This document shows, piece by piece, positions 24,047 to 32,073 of a DNA stretch of 36,221 nt. The position numbers and the translations under genes were made by a program. Position 1 is the first letter of the stretch. The number at the start of each line of letters is the position of its first letter. Source of the DNA: Paraburkholderia nodosa DSM 21604 (GTDB taxonomy: Bacteria > Pseudomonadota > Gammaproteobacteria > Burkholderiales > Burkholderiaceae); NCBI RefSeq assembly GCF_000519185.1, contig NZ_JAFA01000022.1, positions 1-36,221 of the forward strand, written 5' to 3'. The notes under the pieces were generated by a model that was not told the DNA's origin, made no database searches, and saw nothing but the letters and a program-made list of their open reading frames with translations.

Positions 24047-25644
24047 GATTCTGTTGAAAAACACCGCAGAATTCGGGCGGGTTGCCTATCCTTGATTCAT
24101 CGAGTGATAGGAGCGCATCGCTATGATGGGTCGTCAAGGTGGCGGGCAAGACAAACTCTTCTACTCCTTCAACCTTGACGATCACGTCCCGCAAACGCAT
24201 CTGTTGCGCGGCATTGATCGGTACTTTGAGCTCCACGGCTTACGCGAGCATTTGGCGCCTCACTACAGTCATACGGGGCGTCCTTCCGTAGATCCCCAGC
24301 TCATGATACGCATGCTAATCGTAGGTTACTGCTTCGGTATCCGTTCGGAGCGTCGTCTTTGCGAAGAGGTTCATCTCAACCTCGCATATCGCTGGTTCTG
24401 TCGGCTCGGACTTGAAGACTCAGTGCCAAATCACTCGACGTTCTCCAAGAACCGGCATGGGCGCTTCCGCGACAGCGACGCTTTGCGGCACGTCTTTGAA
24501 TCCGTTTTACGTCGCTGCATGTGCGAAGGACTGGTTGAAGGCGAAGGATTCGCCGTGGACGCCAGCGTGGTTAAAGCCGATGCGAACCGCGCACGTGGCG
24601 TGTCCGGAGAAGAAGTCATTGACTGGCGCAAAGGCGACGGACCGAGCCGTGCGGTTCGCGAGTATCTCGATGCGTTGGAGGAAGCCAATCCAGTTTCACC
24701 TGAAGACGCAGATTCGGCTACGCCACCGAAGCGTATATCGCTGACCGATCCCGCTGCACGCTACACTGCCGCTCCAGGCGGTCCGGCGTTCTTCGCTTAC
24801 TCAACGAACTACTTGATCGACCTGCATGCAGGAATCATTGTCGATGTCGAAGCCACGCCCGCACATCGGTCGCAGGAAGTGGAGTCCACCAAGACGATGG
24901 TGAATCGGGTCGAACAGCGCTTCGCGCTCAAGCCAAAGCGTCTGGTGGGCGATACCGCATATGGAACGGGAGCGATGCTTGGCTGGATGGTGAAGGAGAA
25001 GGCCATCGAGCCACATGTTCCGGTCTGGGAACGCTACGCTCGCAACGATGGGACCATTCCCAACAGCGAATTCCAATGGAACGAGCAAGCGAACGAGTAT
25101 CGATGTCCGCAAGGTCAAGCTCTGCGAAGTGACCGGCGACAGTTCAAAGATCCGCGCTCACATATCACAAAGGCCAACACGATCATCTATCGATCAAGTC
25201 AACCGGCCTGTGCTTCGTGCTCGATGAAGCAGTTGTGCTGCCCAAACACGCCGATGCGCAAAATCGCGCGCAGCGTGCATGAGGAGTCGCGAGATGTAGC
25301 GAGGTCCATTGGCGATACCCTTGCATATCGGCACTCGCGCCGACAGCGGAAGAAGATAGAAATGCTGTTCGCGCACTTGAAGCGAATCTTGAAGCTTGAT
25401 CGATTGCGATTGCGCGGACCCAGCGGTGCGCACGACGAATTTCTGTTGGCCGCAACAGCGCAGAATCTACGGCGAATGGCGAAGTGGTTGACGCCAATGA
25501 GTCAGAACGCGGCGAGTATGAACGCTTGAGGGGCATCGGGGCGACCGATCCTCTCCCGAAAGCTCCGTTGCAACTCCCGCGCTCGAGCGTTGCGAACTCG
25601 AGCCACCAAAAATTCAGGTCAAAGACGAGTTTTTCAACAGAATC
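24047..25644 (+). mobile_element. IS1182-family insertion sequence, apparently intact
   Basis: A 1598-bp element bounded by perfect 16-bp terminal inverted repeats, GATTCTGTTGAAAAAC (24047-24062) and GTTTTTCAACAGAATC (25629-25644). Both ends are flanked by GGCC (24043-24046 and 25645-25648), which fits a 4-bp target duplication at a palindromic site. The single transposase gene fills most of it. Removing the element and one GGCC joins the two halves of repeat R7. Confidence 0.88.
24123..25529 (+). CDS. IS1182-family transposase
   Basis: A 468-residue protein beginning MMGRQGGGQDKLFYSFNLDD. The N-terminal DUF772-type region has GRPSVDPQLMIRMLIVGYCF and ERRLCEEVHLNLAYRWFCRL. The DDE domain includes VDASVVKADANR, LVGDTAYGTG and, near the C-terminus, RRQRKKIEMLFAHLKRILKL with the catalytic Glu. 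A Cys-rich segment (CASCSMKQLCC) before the last third is typical of IS1182 members. The reading frame is intact and GGAG precedes the start, so the element may be active. Confidence 0.92.
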   Translation: MMGRQGGGQDKLFYSFNLDDHVPQTHLLRGIDRYFELHGLREHLAPHYSHTGRPSVDPQLMIRMLIVGYCFGIRSERRLCEEVHLNLAYRWFCRLGLEDSVPNHSTFSKNRHGRFRDSDALRHVFESVLRRCMCEGLVEGEGFAVDASVVKADANRARGVSGEEVIDWRKGDGPSRAVREYLDALEEANPVSPEDADSATPPKRISLTDPAARYTAAPGGPAFFAYSTNYLIDLHAGIIVDVEATPAHRSQEVESTKTMVNRVEQRFALKPKRLVGDTAYGTGAMLGWMVKEKAIEPHVPVWERYARNDGTIPNSEFQWNEQANEYRCPQGQALRSDRRQFKDPRSHITKANTIIYRSSQPACASCSMKQLCCPNTPMRKIARSVHEESRDVARSIGDTLAYRHSRRQRKKIEMLFAHLKRILKLDRLRLRGPSGAHDEFLLAATAQNLRRMAKWLTPMSQNAASMNA

Positions 25645-25760
25645 GGCCGTTCAGCGCCCGATGACCGAACGCGATGATCGTCTCGGGCACGCGTGCGATG
25701 CAAATGGCATAAAGCGACTGTGGCCCTTCGCACCGCCGTGTACCAAACGACGACTTCCGC
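25645..25760 (-). repeat. Dispersed repeat copy R7, right fragment
   Basis: GGCCGTTCAGCGCCCGATGA followed by CGCGATGATCGTCTCGG and ATGCAAATGGCATAAAGCGA aligns with the right part of R5 (which has GATGATCGTCTTGG and ATGCAAAACGCATAAAGCGA). It completes the copy interrupted at 24046. Confidence 0.85.
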
Positions 25761-25872
25761 GCTACGACGGCCATTCACGCGGACAGCGGCTCTGCGAAGG
25801 CCGAGCCACCGCTCTCCTTCGCTCAGGCAGCGAAGTCAGTCGATGCCGACAACTCCTCCATGCCTTCGTTTT

Positions 25873-26055
25873 CTACGTCACATAGGCATTTTTCGCAGCG
25901 ATTGCGGCCAGCGTGTCAGTACCGAGCGGAATGCACAATGGCGGAGGGTGCGCATCGACGAGACTGATCATCGCGGCCGCGAGCTTCTTCGAATCCCCGG
26001 GGTGGTCGTGCTTCATTTGCACGGCTTTGCGACGAACCCTACGCATGGCCGACAA
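25873..26055 (-). pseudogene. SDR oxidoreductase, C-terminal remnant
   Basis: The frame reads HPGDSKKLAAAMISLVDAHP then PPLCIPLGTDTLAAIAAKNA and stops. G-D-x-x-K-x-A-x-A and the P-L-x-x-x-L-G-x-D tail are the C-terminal signature of a common SDR subgroup. Only about 45-50 residues remain; the cofactor and catalytic parts are missing, and the end is also short. It is a relic between the repeat R7 and the LysR gene. Confidence 0.65.
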
Positions 26056-26176
26056 CCGGAACTTCTTCTTCGATCTGTCGGCGCTTCGTGCGGCGCAATC
26101 GCCGTAACGTGGCCAAACAGCGAGGTGATGTGGCTAGTTGCAGCGTGGGGAGGCCGCGGGGTCCTCAAACGCTCAC

Positions 26177-27046
26177 TCAAACGCTCGCTAGCGCCTCGAT
26201 GGTCGCATCCAGAAGGGCGCGCAGTCGCGCGACGCGGCGCAGATCACGGTGGTAGCCAAGCCAGACATCGCGTCCCGGCGGCGCTTCGCCCAGATCGATC
26301 CGACCAAGTCCCGGCGTCGCATCGCCAAGCGGGCAAGGCAGCACGGCGAAGCCACCTCCTTCAGCACACATGCGCGCCTGGACGCCACGATTGTTGCTGC
26401 CGAACATGATCTTCGCCTTGGGCAGCATGCGCTTGACCCACTCGACGTCGGGCAGCGAGCCGAACGCGCTGTCCATGCTGATCAGCCTGATGCCATCCCC
26501 CTGCCCGCGCGGCGGCGGGACCAGATCGACATGTCCATACAACGCGTAGTCAAGGTGCATTAATTTGCGCTGGATGACGTCAGGTTCGTCAAAGGGCGTG
26601 ATCCGGAACGCCAGATCCGCTTCGCGCCGCGCGAGATTGTAGAGGCGCGAATCGGTGACAAGCTCCAGCGAGATAGCCGGGTGTTTCGCCAGAAAGCGCG
26701 CGAACACTGGCGTAAGTACGTGTATGCCGAACCAGTCCGACGACGTGACCCGCAGCAACCCGGTCAGCTGCGTCTCCTTGCCGGTCAGGGCGCGCGTGAA
26801 GCCAAGCGCCTCCTCCTCCATTCTCTCGGCATAGGCCAGCGCGGCCGCGCCTTCATCCGTCAGGACGAAACCATCGCTGGTGCGCTGAAACAGCGTGTGT
26901 CCGAGAGTTTCCTCCAGCGCGCGCAACCTGCGGCCCATGGTCGGCTGGGTCTGTCCAACGCGCTTCGCAGCCGCCCCCAGCGTGCCGCAACGGGCAATCG
27001 CCAAAAAAATCCGGACGTCGCTCCATTCCAGTCCGATCTCATTCAT
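26177..27046 (-). CDS. LysR-family transcriptional regulator
   Basis: A 289-residue protein starting MNEIGLEWSDVRIFLAIARC; an upstream in-frame TTG at 27067 would add seven residues. The helix-turn-helix spans about 10-65 (TLGAAAKRVGQTQPTMGRRL). The effector domain follows (LRVTSSDWFGIHVLTPVFAR). It is divergent from the alcohol-dehydrogenase-like gene across a 100-bp intergenic region, the classical LysR layout, and so is likely to control it. The inducer is not known. Confidence 0.88.
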   Translation of the reverse strand: MNEIGLEWSDVRIFLAIARCGTLGAAAKRVGQTQPTMGRRLRALEETLGHTLFQRTSDGFVLTDEGAAALAYAERMEEEALGFTRALTGKETQLTGLLRVTSSDWFGIHVLTPVFARFLAKHPAISLELVTDSRLYNLARREADLAFRITPFDEPDVIQRKLMHLDYALYGHVDLVPPPRGQGDGIRLISMDSAFGSLPDVEWVKRMLPKAKIMFGSNNRGVQARMCAEGGGFAVLPCPLGDATPGLGRIDLGEAPPGRDVWLGYHRDLRRVARLRALLDATIEALASV

Positions 27047-27146
27047 TTTTGTTTGGATTTCGTGCAATAACGTTGATTTACATGTCTTTTAGCATGGCCG
27101 ATTATGAACCCATCAACTAGTTAGTTCCACTGGAAAGGAGATGATC

Positions 27147-28133
27147 ATGAACATGCAGGCGCTCGTCCTCAATCGCTACAATGGCCCGCTCGAATTGACG
27201 GAAATTTCGATGCCTCAGCCTGCGCATGGCCAGGTGCGGGTGCGCATTGCGGCAAGCGGCCTCAATCCGCTCGACACCAAGATACGCGCCGGAAGCGCAG
27301 CGCATGCAAAGCATCCGCTGCCGCTGGTGTTGGGCATCGATATGGCCGGCGTAGTCGATGCCGTTGGCCCCGGCGTCTCCGCGTTCAAGGTCGGCGACGA
27401 GGTGTACGGGATGACGGGCGGCGTCGGCGGGATTCAGGGCTCGCTGGCCCAATATGCAGCAGTCGACGCCGACCTGCTCGCGATCAAGCCGGCCAATCTC
27501 TCGATGCGCGAAGCCGCGGCACTCCCCCTCGCGTTTATCACGTCGTATTCCGGTATTGTCGACCGGGCCCATTTGCAAGCAGGGCAAACCGTGCTGGTTC
27601 AGGGAGGCGCAGGCGGTGTCGGGCACATCTCGGTACAGCTGGCGCGTGCGCTCGGCGCCCAGGTTTTCGCGACTGCGAGTTCGCGCGACCACGATCTGGT
27701 CGCGCGCCTGGGCGCTACTCCGATCGATTACCGCGCGCAGTCTGTCGAGCAATACGTCGCATCCTTGACGCGAGGCGCAGGCTTCGACCTGGTGGTCGAC
27801 ACCGTGGGCGGCCCATCGCTCGATGCTTCGCTCATTGCGGTCAAGCATTTCGGTCACGTGGTCAGCGCACTGGGTTGGGGTACGCATGCGCTCGCTCCGC
27901 TGTCGTTTCGCGAAGCGACATACTCAGGGGTGTTCACCCTCTATCCGCTTCTAACGGGCGCGCATCGCGCGCACCACGGAGCGATGCTGCGCGAAGCCAC
28001 GCGGCTGGCGGAAGCCGGCACGCTCGCACCGAATCTCGATCCTCGCCGGTTCGATCTGGAATCCGCGGAACTCGCTTACGATGCCATAACGGACGCCACC
28101 GCACGCGGAAAAATCGTGGTGGACGTCGCGTGA
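27147..28133 (+). CDS. Zinc-type/quinone oxidoreductase (MDR family)
   Basis: A 328-residue medium-chain dehydrogenase/reductase. The N-terminal GroES-like domain has VRVRIAASGLNPLDTKIRAG and LVLGIDMAGVVDAVGPGVSA. The NADPH-binding motif is VLVQGGAGGVGHISVQLARA. No structural-zinc cysteine cluster is present, so it belongs with the quinone-oxidoreductase-like, zinc-free branch. The ATG at 27147 is chosen because AAAGGAG lies eight nt upstream; the ATG at 27141 is too close. The divergent LysR gene probably controls it. The substrate is unknown; reduction of quinones or enals is typical. Confidence 0.88.
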   Translation: MNMQALVLNRYNGPLELTEISMPQPAHGQVRVRIAASGLNPLDTKIRAGSAAHAKHPLPLVLGIDMAGVVDAVGPGVSAFKVGDEVYGMTGGVGGIQGSLAQYAAVDADLLAIKPANLSMREAAALPLAFITSYSGIVDRAHLQAGQTVLVQGGAGGVGHISVQLARALGAQVFATASSRDHDLVARLGATPIDYRAQSVEQYVASLTRGAGFDLVVDTVGGPSLDASLIAVKHFGHVVSALGWGTHALAPLSFREATYSGVFTLYPLLTGAHRAHHGAMLREATRLAEAGTLAPNLDPRRFDLESAELAYDAITDATARGKIVVDVA

Positions 28134-28241
28134 GATGCAATTGGCGAAGGAGCCTTGCTCGCCGCCGATGCCCGGCAGCATTGAAGTTGCCGATGAGTGC
28201 AGGCGGCCTTCAATCTGTGCAGCACAAAAGGGCCGCTATCC

Positions 28242-28393
28242 GATTGAACTTGACGTTCGAGTGTCCATGTCAGCGCTCGAGCGAACGGCTATAACTGGTC
28301 GCCAAGCGACGACCGAGCGCCTCGATTACCTCGGGTGCCGCCTCTCATGCAGAGGGCACAAAGCGACCCGAAACGGGTCTTCAGTCGCTCCAA
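28242..28393 (-). repeat. Dispersed intergenic repeat, copy R8
   Basis: The plus strand has GATTGAACTTGACGTTCGAG, CGACGACCGAGCGCCTCGAT, ATGCAGAGGGCACAAAGCGA and GACCCGAAACGGGTCTTCAG. It has the same orientation as the other copies and lies between the convergent oxidoreductase and msrA genes, outside the small-gene island. The remaining 240 bp up to the msrA stop hold nothing recognisable. Confidence 0.8.
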
Positions 28394-28633
28394 CCTGGAT
28401 GACCGTCGTCAGAATAGAGCAGCCTTTGCTGTTGCCGAGGGGCAGCCCGTCGCCCCGGAGGAGACGGGTAGCGCAGCGGACCATCTTACGTACGCAGTAT
28501 TAGCTGTCACCACATTAACGGGGGCCCGGTCGTGGCCTGTTTGCGCGAGTAACCTGAAGTCCTGCCCGGACCTGCAGAGTTCGGCAGCGTTCAGCCTGGC
28601 GACACGCCAGAATCGATCAATTTCACAGGACGA

Positions 28634-29398
28634 CTACTGTTTGATACTGACTGTGGGCTGAAACAGGACAGGCTGAGTCCGATACAGCGCAGGGAAAAAG
28701 CTTTTCAGTGCCTCAACCTTCGGCATGTCGTTGATCGCGATATAGGGATAATCGGGATGTAGGGCGAGATAGTTCTGATGGTAGTTCTCAGCAGGGTAGA
28801 AGCCCTTGAAGGTCTCGACGCGCGTCACAATCGGCCCCGCGAACACATGAGCGCCCTGCAACTGCGCGATATAGGCCTGCGCCACGTTGCGCTGTTGCGG
28901 GTTCATCGGAAACACCGCTGAACGGTACTGCGTGCCGTGGTCGGGACCCTGATAGTCGAGTTCAGTCGGATTGTGCGCGACCGAGAAGAAGATCTGCAGG
29001 ATTTTGCCGTAGCTGATCACGGTGGGATCGAAGGTAATCCGCACCGATTCCGCGTGGCCGGTATCGCCTTCGCTCACCCGTTCATATTCGGCCGTATCGG
29101 CTGTGCCGCCGGCATAACCGGACGCCACCTGTGTGACGCCGCGCACATGCTCGAACACACCTTGGACGCCCCAGAAGCAGCCTCCTGCAACGACGGCAGT
29201 TTCCGCATGGATATTGGTCGCATGCTCGTCCTGCAGAGGCGCTGGAACGGACACCGCGCGCTCATCGGAGTGCGCGGTGCGCTGCCATAGCGCGACGGCG
29301 CCCATGACGATCGCCAGAGCGCCGAAGCGGGCGATTCTGCCTGGCAGAGCGGGTTTGCGAATCGATGTAGTTTCTGGCTTCATGAAAAACGGATTCAC
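28634..29398 (-). CDS. msrA: Membrane-anchored MsrA, peptide methionine-(S)-sulfoxide reductase
   Basis: A 254-residue protein. The catalytic motif is AGGCFWGVQGVF with Cys74. Further family motifs are GYAGGTADTAEYERVSEGDT, GHAESVRITFDP and GTQYRSAVF. Before the enzyme domain there is a basic stretch and a hydrophobic helix (about 23-38, FGALAIVMGAVALW), so the domain faces the periplasm. The GTG start at 29398 has AAGGA seven nt upstream; the ATG at 29383 is an alternative. It ends the msrB-dipZ-msrA series, following dipZ by 41 nt. It repairs S-form oxidised methionine in envelope proteins, probably using electrons from DipZ. Confidence 0.9.
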   Translation of the reverse strand: MNPFFMKPETTSIRKPALPGRIARFGALAIVMGAVALWQRTAHSDERAVSVPAPLQDEHATNIHAETAVVAGGCFWGVQGVFEHVRGVTQVASGYAGGTADTAEYERVSEGDTGHAESVRITFDPTVISYGKILQIFFSVAHNPTELDYQGPDHGTQYRSAVFPMNPQQRNVAQAYIAQLQGAHVFAGPIVTRVETFKGFYPAENYHQNYLALHPDYPYIAINDMPKVEALKSFFPALYRTQPVLFQPTVSIKQ

Positions 29399-29439
29399 GA
29401 TGTCATCCTTGCAGGGCGCAGCGTGCCCGGCGCGTGGGG

Positions 29440-31293
29440 TTAACCAAAAGTAAATGCGAAGGCCTGTACGCCCGGATCGAGAAACTGAATGGCGAAGGTG
29501 TGATCGGCCACGTCGCCGGGCTGCCGTACGAGTTGATAGAGACGCTGTCCCGTCACCATGCCAGTGCCGTCCGGCGCCACGTCGCTGCCGTGCGCCTGGC
29601 CCGGCGCTTTGTCGTCTATCGTCACGCGAAAGCGCACCGGCTTGCCGTCGGGGGCGGGCCCTAGAACCAGATGCAGATCCCGTGCATGGAAGCGGTAGAC
29701 GATTTCGCCGCGCGCGCCGTCCAGCGTCGCGTGTTCGGCGCCGACGCGCCATTCGCCGGCGAGTCCCCAATGATTCAGCGCAGGCTTGAATGGCGCGCGA
29801 TAGTCGCGGGCACTATCTTGTGCGACGCCGCCCGGCGAAGCGAATCCCTGGGCGCGCTCGAAGCCGATATAGGTTTCGGGGGAGCGCATGTCGGCGTTGT
29901 CGGCCTCCAGTTGGACGCCATGCTCTGTCGTGCCGCCCAGGCCGAGCGGGACATTCGCAGCTTCGGGATGGCCAGCCTCCACGAGCAGTTGCTGAATAAC
30001 GCGTTCGGACCGGTCATATTCGCCTTCACCGAAATGCTCGTAGCGAATCTGCCCTTTGGCATCAGCAAAATAGTGGGCAGGCCAGTACTGGTTGTCGAAC
30101 GCGCGCCAGATCGCGTATTCGTTGTCGATCGCGACGGGATAGTCGACGCGGAGATCGTGGACGGCCTTGCGCACATTGTCGATGTTGCGTTCGAAAGCGA
30201 ACTCGGGCGCATGCACGCCAATCACGACGAGCCCCTTGTCCCGGTATTTGCTGGCCCACGCCTTGACGTAGGGGAGTGAGCGCAGGCAGTTGATGCACGA
30301 ATACGTCCAGAAGTCGACGATCACGACCTCGCCGCGCAGCGATTGAGCCGTGAGTGGCGGCGAGTTCAGCCATTGCACGGCGCCCGCGAGCGTCGGCAAC
30401 TGACCGAGCACCGGCAGCGTGGGTGTTGACGCCGCCCGCATTGCGTCGGAGGTGCGCATCATGGCGCTGCTATTCGCCGACATCGTGCTCGCGGCATCCG
30501 TGTTGTTTTCGGGCTCGTTCGCGAATTTCGCGGGATTGGCGGAGCCGGTCGTCACCATGGCTCCGTGGCGGGAGGGTGCGAACGTATCGACGAGATGCTG
30601 CTCCAGACCGCCCGTCGCCACCGTTGAAACGCGTGTGAGGACGCCCGTGTCCAGCCCCAGCGCAACGGCGGCGACACCGGCAAGCATCGCCACGCCAATG
30701 CCGCGCCGGATCCATTCGCCCGCGCCCAGCGAGCGCTTCATCGCCGCGAAGACGCGACCGCCCAGCAGCAGCGCGACGGCAAGCGAAGTCGCCGCCCCCG
30801 CCGCATAGGCCAGCAACAGCAGCGTCGTGCCGATGCTGGCGCCCTGCAGCGCCGCGCCGGTCAGGACGAGGCCGAGAATCGGGCCGGCGCAAGGCGCCCA
30901 CAGTAGTCCCGTGGCAATGCCGAGCAGGAACGATGAGCCGATTCCCGGCGCGCCGTCGTGCTGCGCCGCGTTGGACAGCCGGTTGCCGGCGCGCACCAGA
31001 GGCTGCATCATGCGCTCGGCGACACGTGGCATCAGGAGCGTGAGGCCGAACACAGCGAGCAGTACGATCGCGAGCCAGCGACCATACTGGTTGGCCTGTG
31101 CGGCCCAGCCGCCGCCGACGGCCGCGAGGGTGGCAACAGCCGCGAAGGTGGCAGCCATGCCGCCGAGCAGCGGCAAGCCGGAGCGGATGAAGGGCTGATC
31201 TGCGCGCGCGAAGACGAAGGGCAGCACCGGCAGGATGCAGGGACTCAGGATGGTGAGTACGCCGCCGAGATACGCCAGGACGATGAGTAGCAT
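29440..31293 (-). CDS. dipZ: DipZ: CcdA-like membrane domain fused to TlpA-type thioredoxin
   Basis: A 617-residue fusion if started at the ATG at 31293 (MLLIVLAYLGGVLTILSPC). An in-frame TTG seven codons upstream has no ribosome-binding site either. Residues 1-220 form a CcdA/DsbD-type six-helix domain with the two redox cysteines in SPCILPVLP (C19) and WAPCAGPILG (C135). After a low-complexity linker comes a TlpA-like thioredoxin domain with the CxxC pair TYSCINCLR (C333/C336). The C-terminal region (about 480-617) is beta-rich, as in mycobacterial DipZ. It carries reducing power across the inner membrane to periplasmic targets. Between msrB and msrA, those targets are most likely the two reductases. 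Confidence 0.9.
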   Translation of the reverse strand: MLLIVLAYLGGVLTILSPCILPVLPFVFARADQPFIRSGLPLLGGMAATFAAVATLAAVGGGWAAQANQYGRWLAIVLLAVFGLTLLMPRVAERMMQPLVRAGNRLSNAAQHDGAPGIGSSFLLGIATGLLWAPCAGPILGLVLTGAALQGASIGTTLLLLAYAAGAATSLAVALLLGGRVFAAMKRSLGAGEWIRRGIGVAMLAGVAAVALGLDTGVLTRVSTVATGGLEQHLVDTFAPSRHGAMVTTGSANPAKFANEPENNTDAASTMSANSSAMMRTSDAMRAASTPTLPVLGQLPTLAGAVQWLNSPPLTAQSLRGEVVIVDFWTYSCINCLRSLPYVKAWASKYRDKGLVVIGVHAPEFAFERNIDNVRKAVHDLRVDYPVAIDNEYAIWRAFDNQYWPAHYFADAKGQIRYEHFGEGEYDRSERVIQQLLVEAGHPEAANVPLGLGGTTEHGVQLEADNADMRSPETYIGFERAQGFASPGGVAQDSARDYRAPFKPALNHWGLAGEWRVGAEHATLDGARGEIVYRFHARDLHLVLGPAPDGKPVRFRVTIDDKAPGQAHGSDVAPDGTGMVTGQRLYQLVRQPGDVADHTFAIQFLDPGVQAFAFTFG

Positions 31294-31330
31294 GATGGTC
31301 TCGGGCAAGGGCAATTCGCGTTTGAGGTGT

Positions 31331-31867
31331 TCAGGCCGCGCCGGGCTTGAAGGTCATGGCAACGCCGTTCATGCAATAGCGCAGGCCGGTTGGCTTTGGG
31401 CCATCGTCGAAGACGTGGCCAAGGTGGCCGCCGCAACGTTGGCAGTGCACTTCGGTGCGGACCGTGCCGAACGAGCGATCTTCATGCTCGGCCACCGCGT
31501 GCGCGAGCGGAGCATAAAAGCTGGGCCAGCCCGTGCCGCTGTCGAATTTCGTATTCGAAGCGAACAGATTCGTCGTGCAGCCCGCGCAGGCAAACGTGCC
31601 CGGTCGGTGTTCGCTGTTGAGCGGGCTCGTGAACGGACGCTCCGTCCCCGCATTCCTGAGCACTTCATACTGGGCGGGAGTAAGGAGCCTGCGCCATTCA
31701 TCCTCGGTGTGGATCACGGCGAAATGTTCGGCCGGGCTGGGCGCCGGATTACTGGCCGTCGCCGTGTCGCCGAGCGGCTGGGCCGCTTTCACGCGCCACT
31801 GTTTGAGCGAGCACATGACGGCGAGCGCGCCGCCGCCGGACAACAGGAGCCGCCTACGGATATCCAT
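31331..31867 (-). CDS. msrB: Tat-exported MsrB, peptide methionine-(R)-sulfoxide reductase
   Basis: A 178-residue protein. The N-terminus MDIRRRLLLSGGGALAVMC is a twin-arginine signal, so the enzyme is exported folded. Zinc cysteines are Cys94/Cys97 (CAGC) and Cys142/Cys145 (CQRC). The catalytic Cys165 lies in RYCMNGVAM, and SGTGWPSF and HVFDDGP are conserved. AAGGAG precedes the ATG at 31867. First gene of the leftward series with dipZ (starting 37 nt after its stop) and msrA, and divergent from a two-component system. It repairs R-form oxidised methionine, complementary to MsrA. Confidence 0.92.
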   Translation of the reverse strand: MDIRRRLLLSGGGALAVMCSLKQWRVKAAQPLGDTATASNPAPSPAEHFAVIHTEDEWRRLLTPAQYEVLRNAGTERPFTSPLNSEHRPGTFACAGCTTNLFASNTKFDSGTGWPSFYAPLAHAVAEHEDRSFGTVRTEVHCQRCGGHLGHVFDDGPKPTGLRYCMNGVAMTFKPGAA

Positions 31868-31996
31868 CGTGCTCTCCTTGTGCAGTGCAACGCCACCCGA
31901 CGCGATCGGGGCGGTGCGCACCCGTTACATGAAGCTTAGGCAGTGGCCGATACCGAAGTCCTCACGAAAAGTAAAATTAATTGTGATAACTCTGTG

Positions 31997-32022
31997 GCGG
32001 AATTTTCTGCACAATATTCCGC
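31997..32022. promoter_or_regulatory. 26-bp near-palindrome between msrB and the response regulator
   Basis: GCGGAAT (31997-32003) is inverted as ATTCCGC (32016-32022), and inner positions are mostly symmetric, so 22 of 26 match their complement. It lies in the 206-bp divergent intergenic region and is a natural candidate for the binding site of the adjacent OmpR-type regulator. Confidence 0.6.
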
Positions 32023-32042
32023 ACATTCGGCCCTCCAATCCG

Positions 32043-32057
32043 GGGCGCGATGCGCCC
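32043..32057. other. Leader hairpin upstream of the response regulator gene
   Basis: GGGCGC (32043-32048) pairs with GCGCCC (32052-32057) across a 3-nt loop, ending 16 nt before the start codon. It has no T-run, so it is not a standard terminator. It could influence translation or be a secondary operator. Confidence 0.4.
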
Positions 32058-32073
32058 TATGCCTGAGTGATAA

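Noticed and set aside
18480..25760. CRISPR array
   Set aside because: The repeats are about 130-160 bp, imperfect, separated by genes, and no cas genes are present.
29399..29770. N-terminal extension of msrA into the dipZ gene
   Set aside because: The extended frame has low-complexity Arg-rich sequence antisense-like in character; the GTG at 29398 has a good ribosome-binding site.
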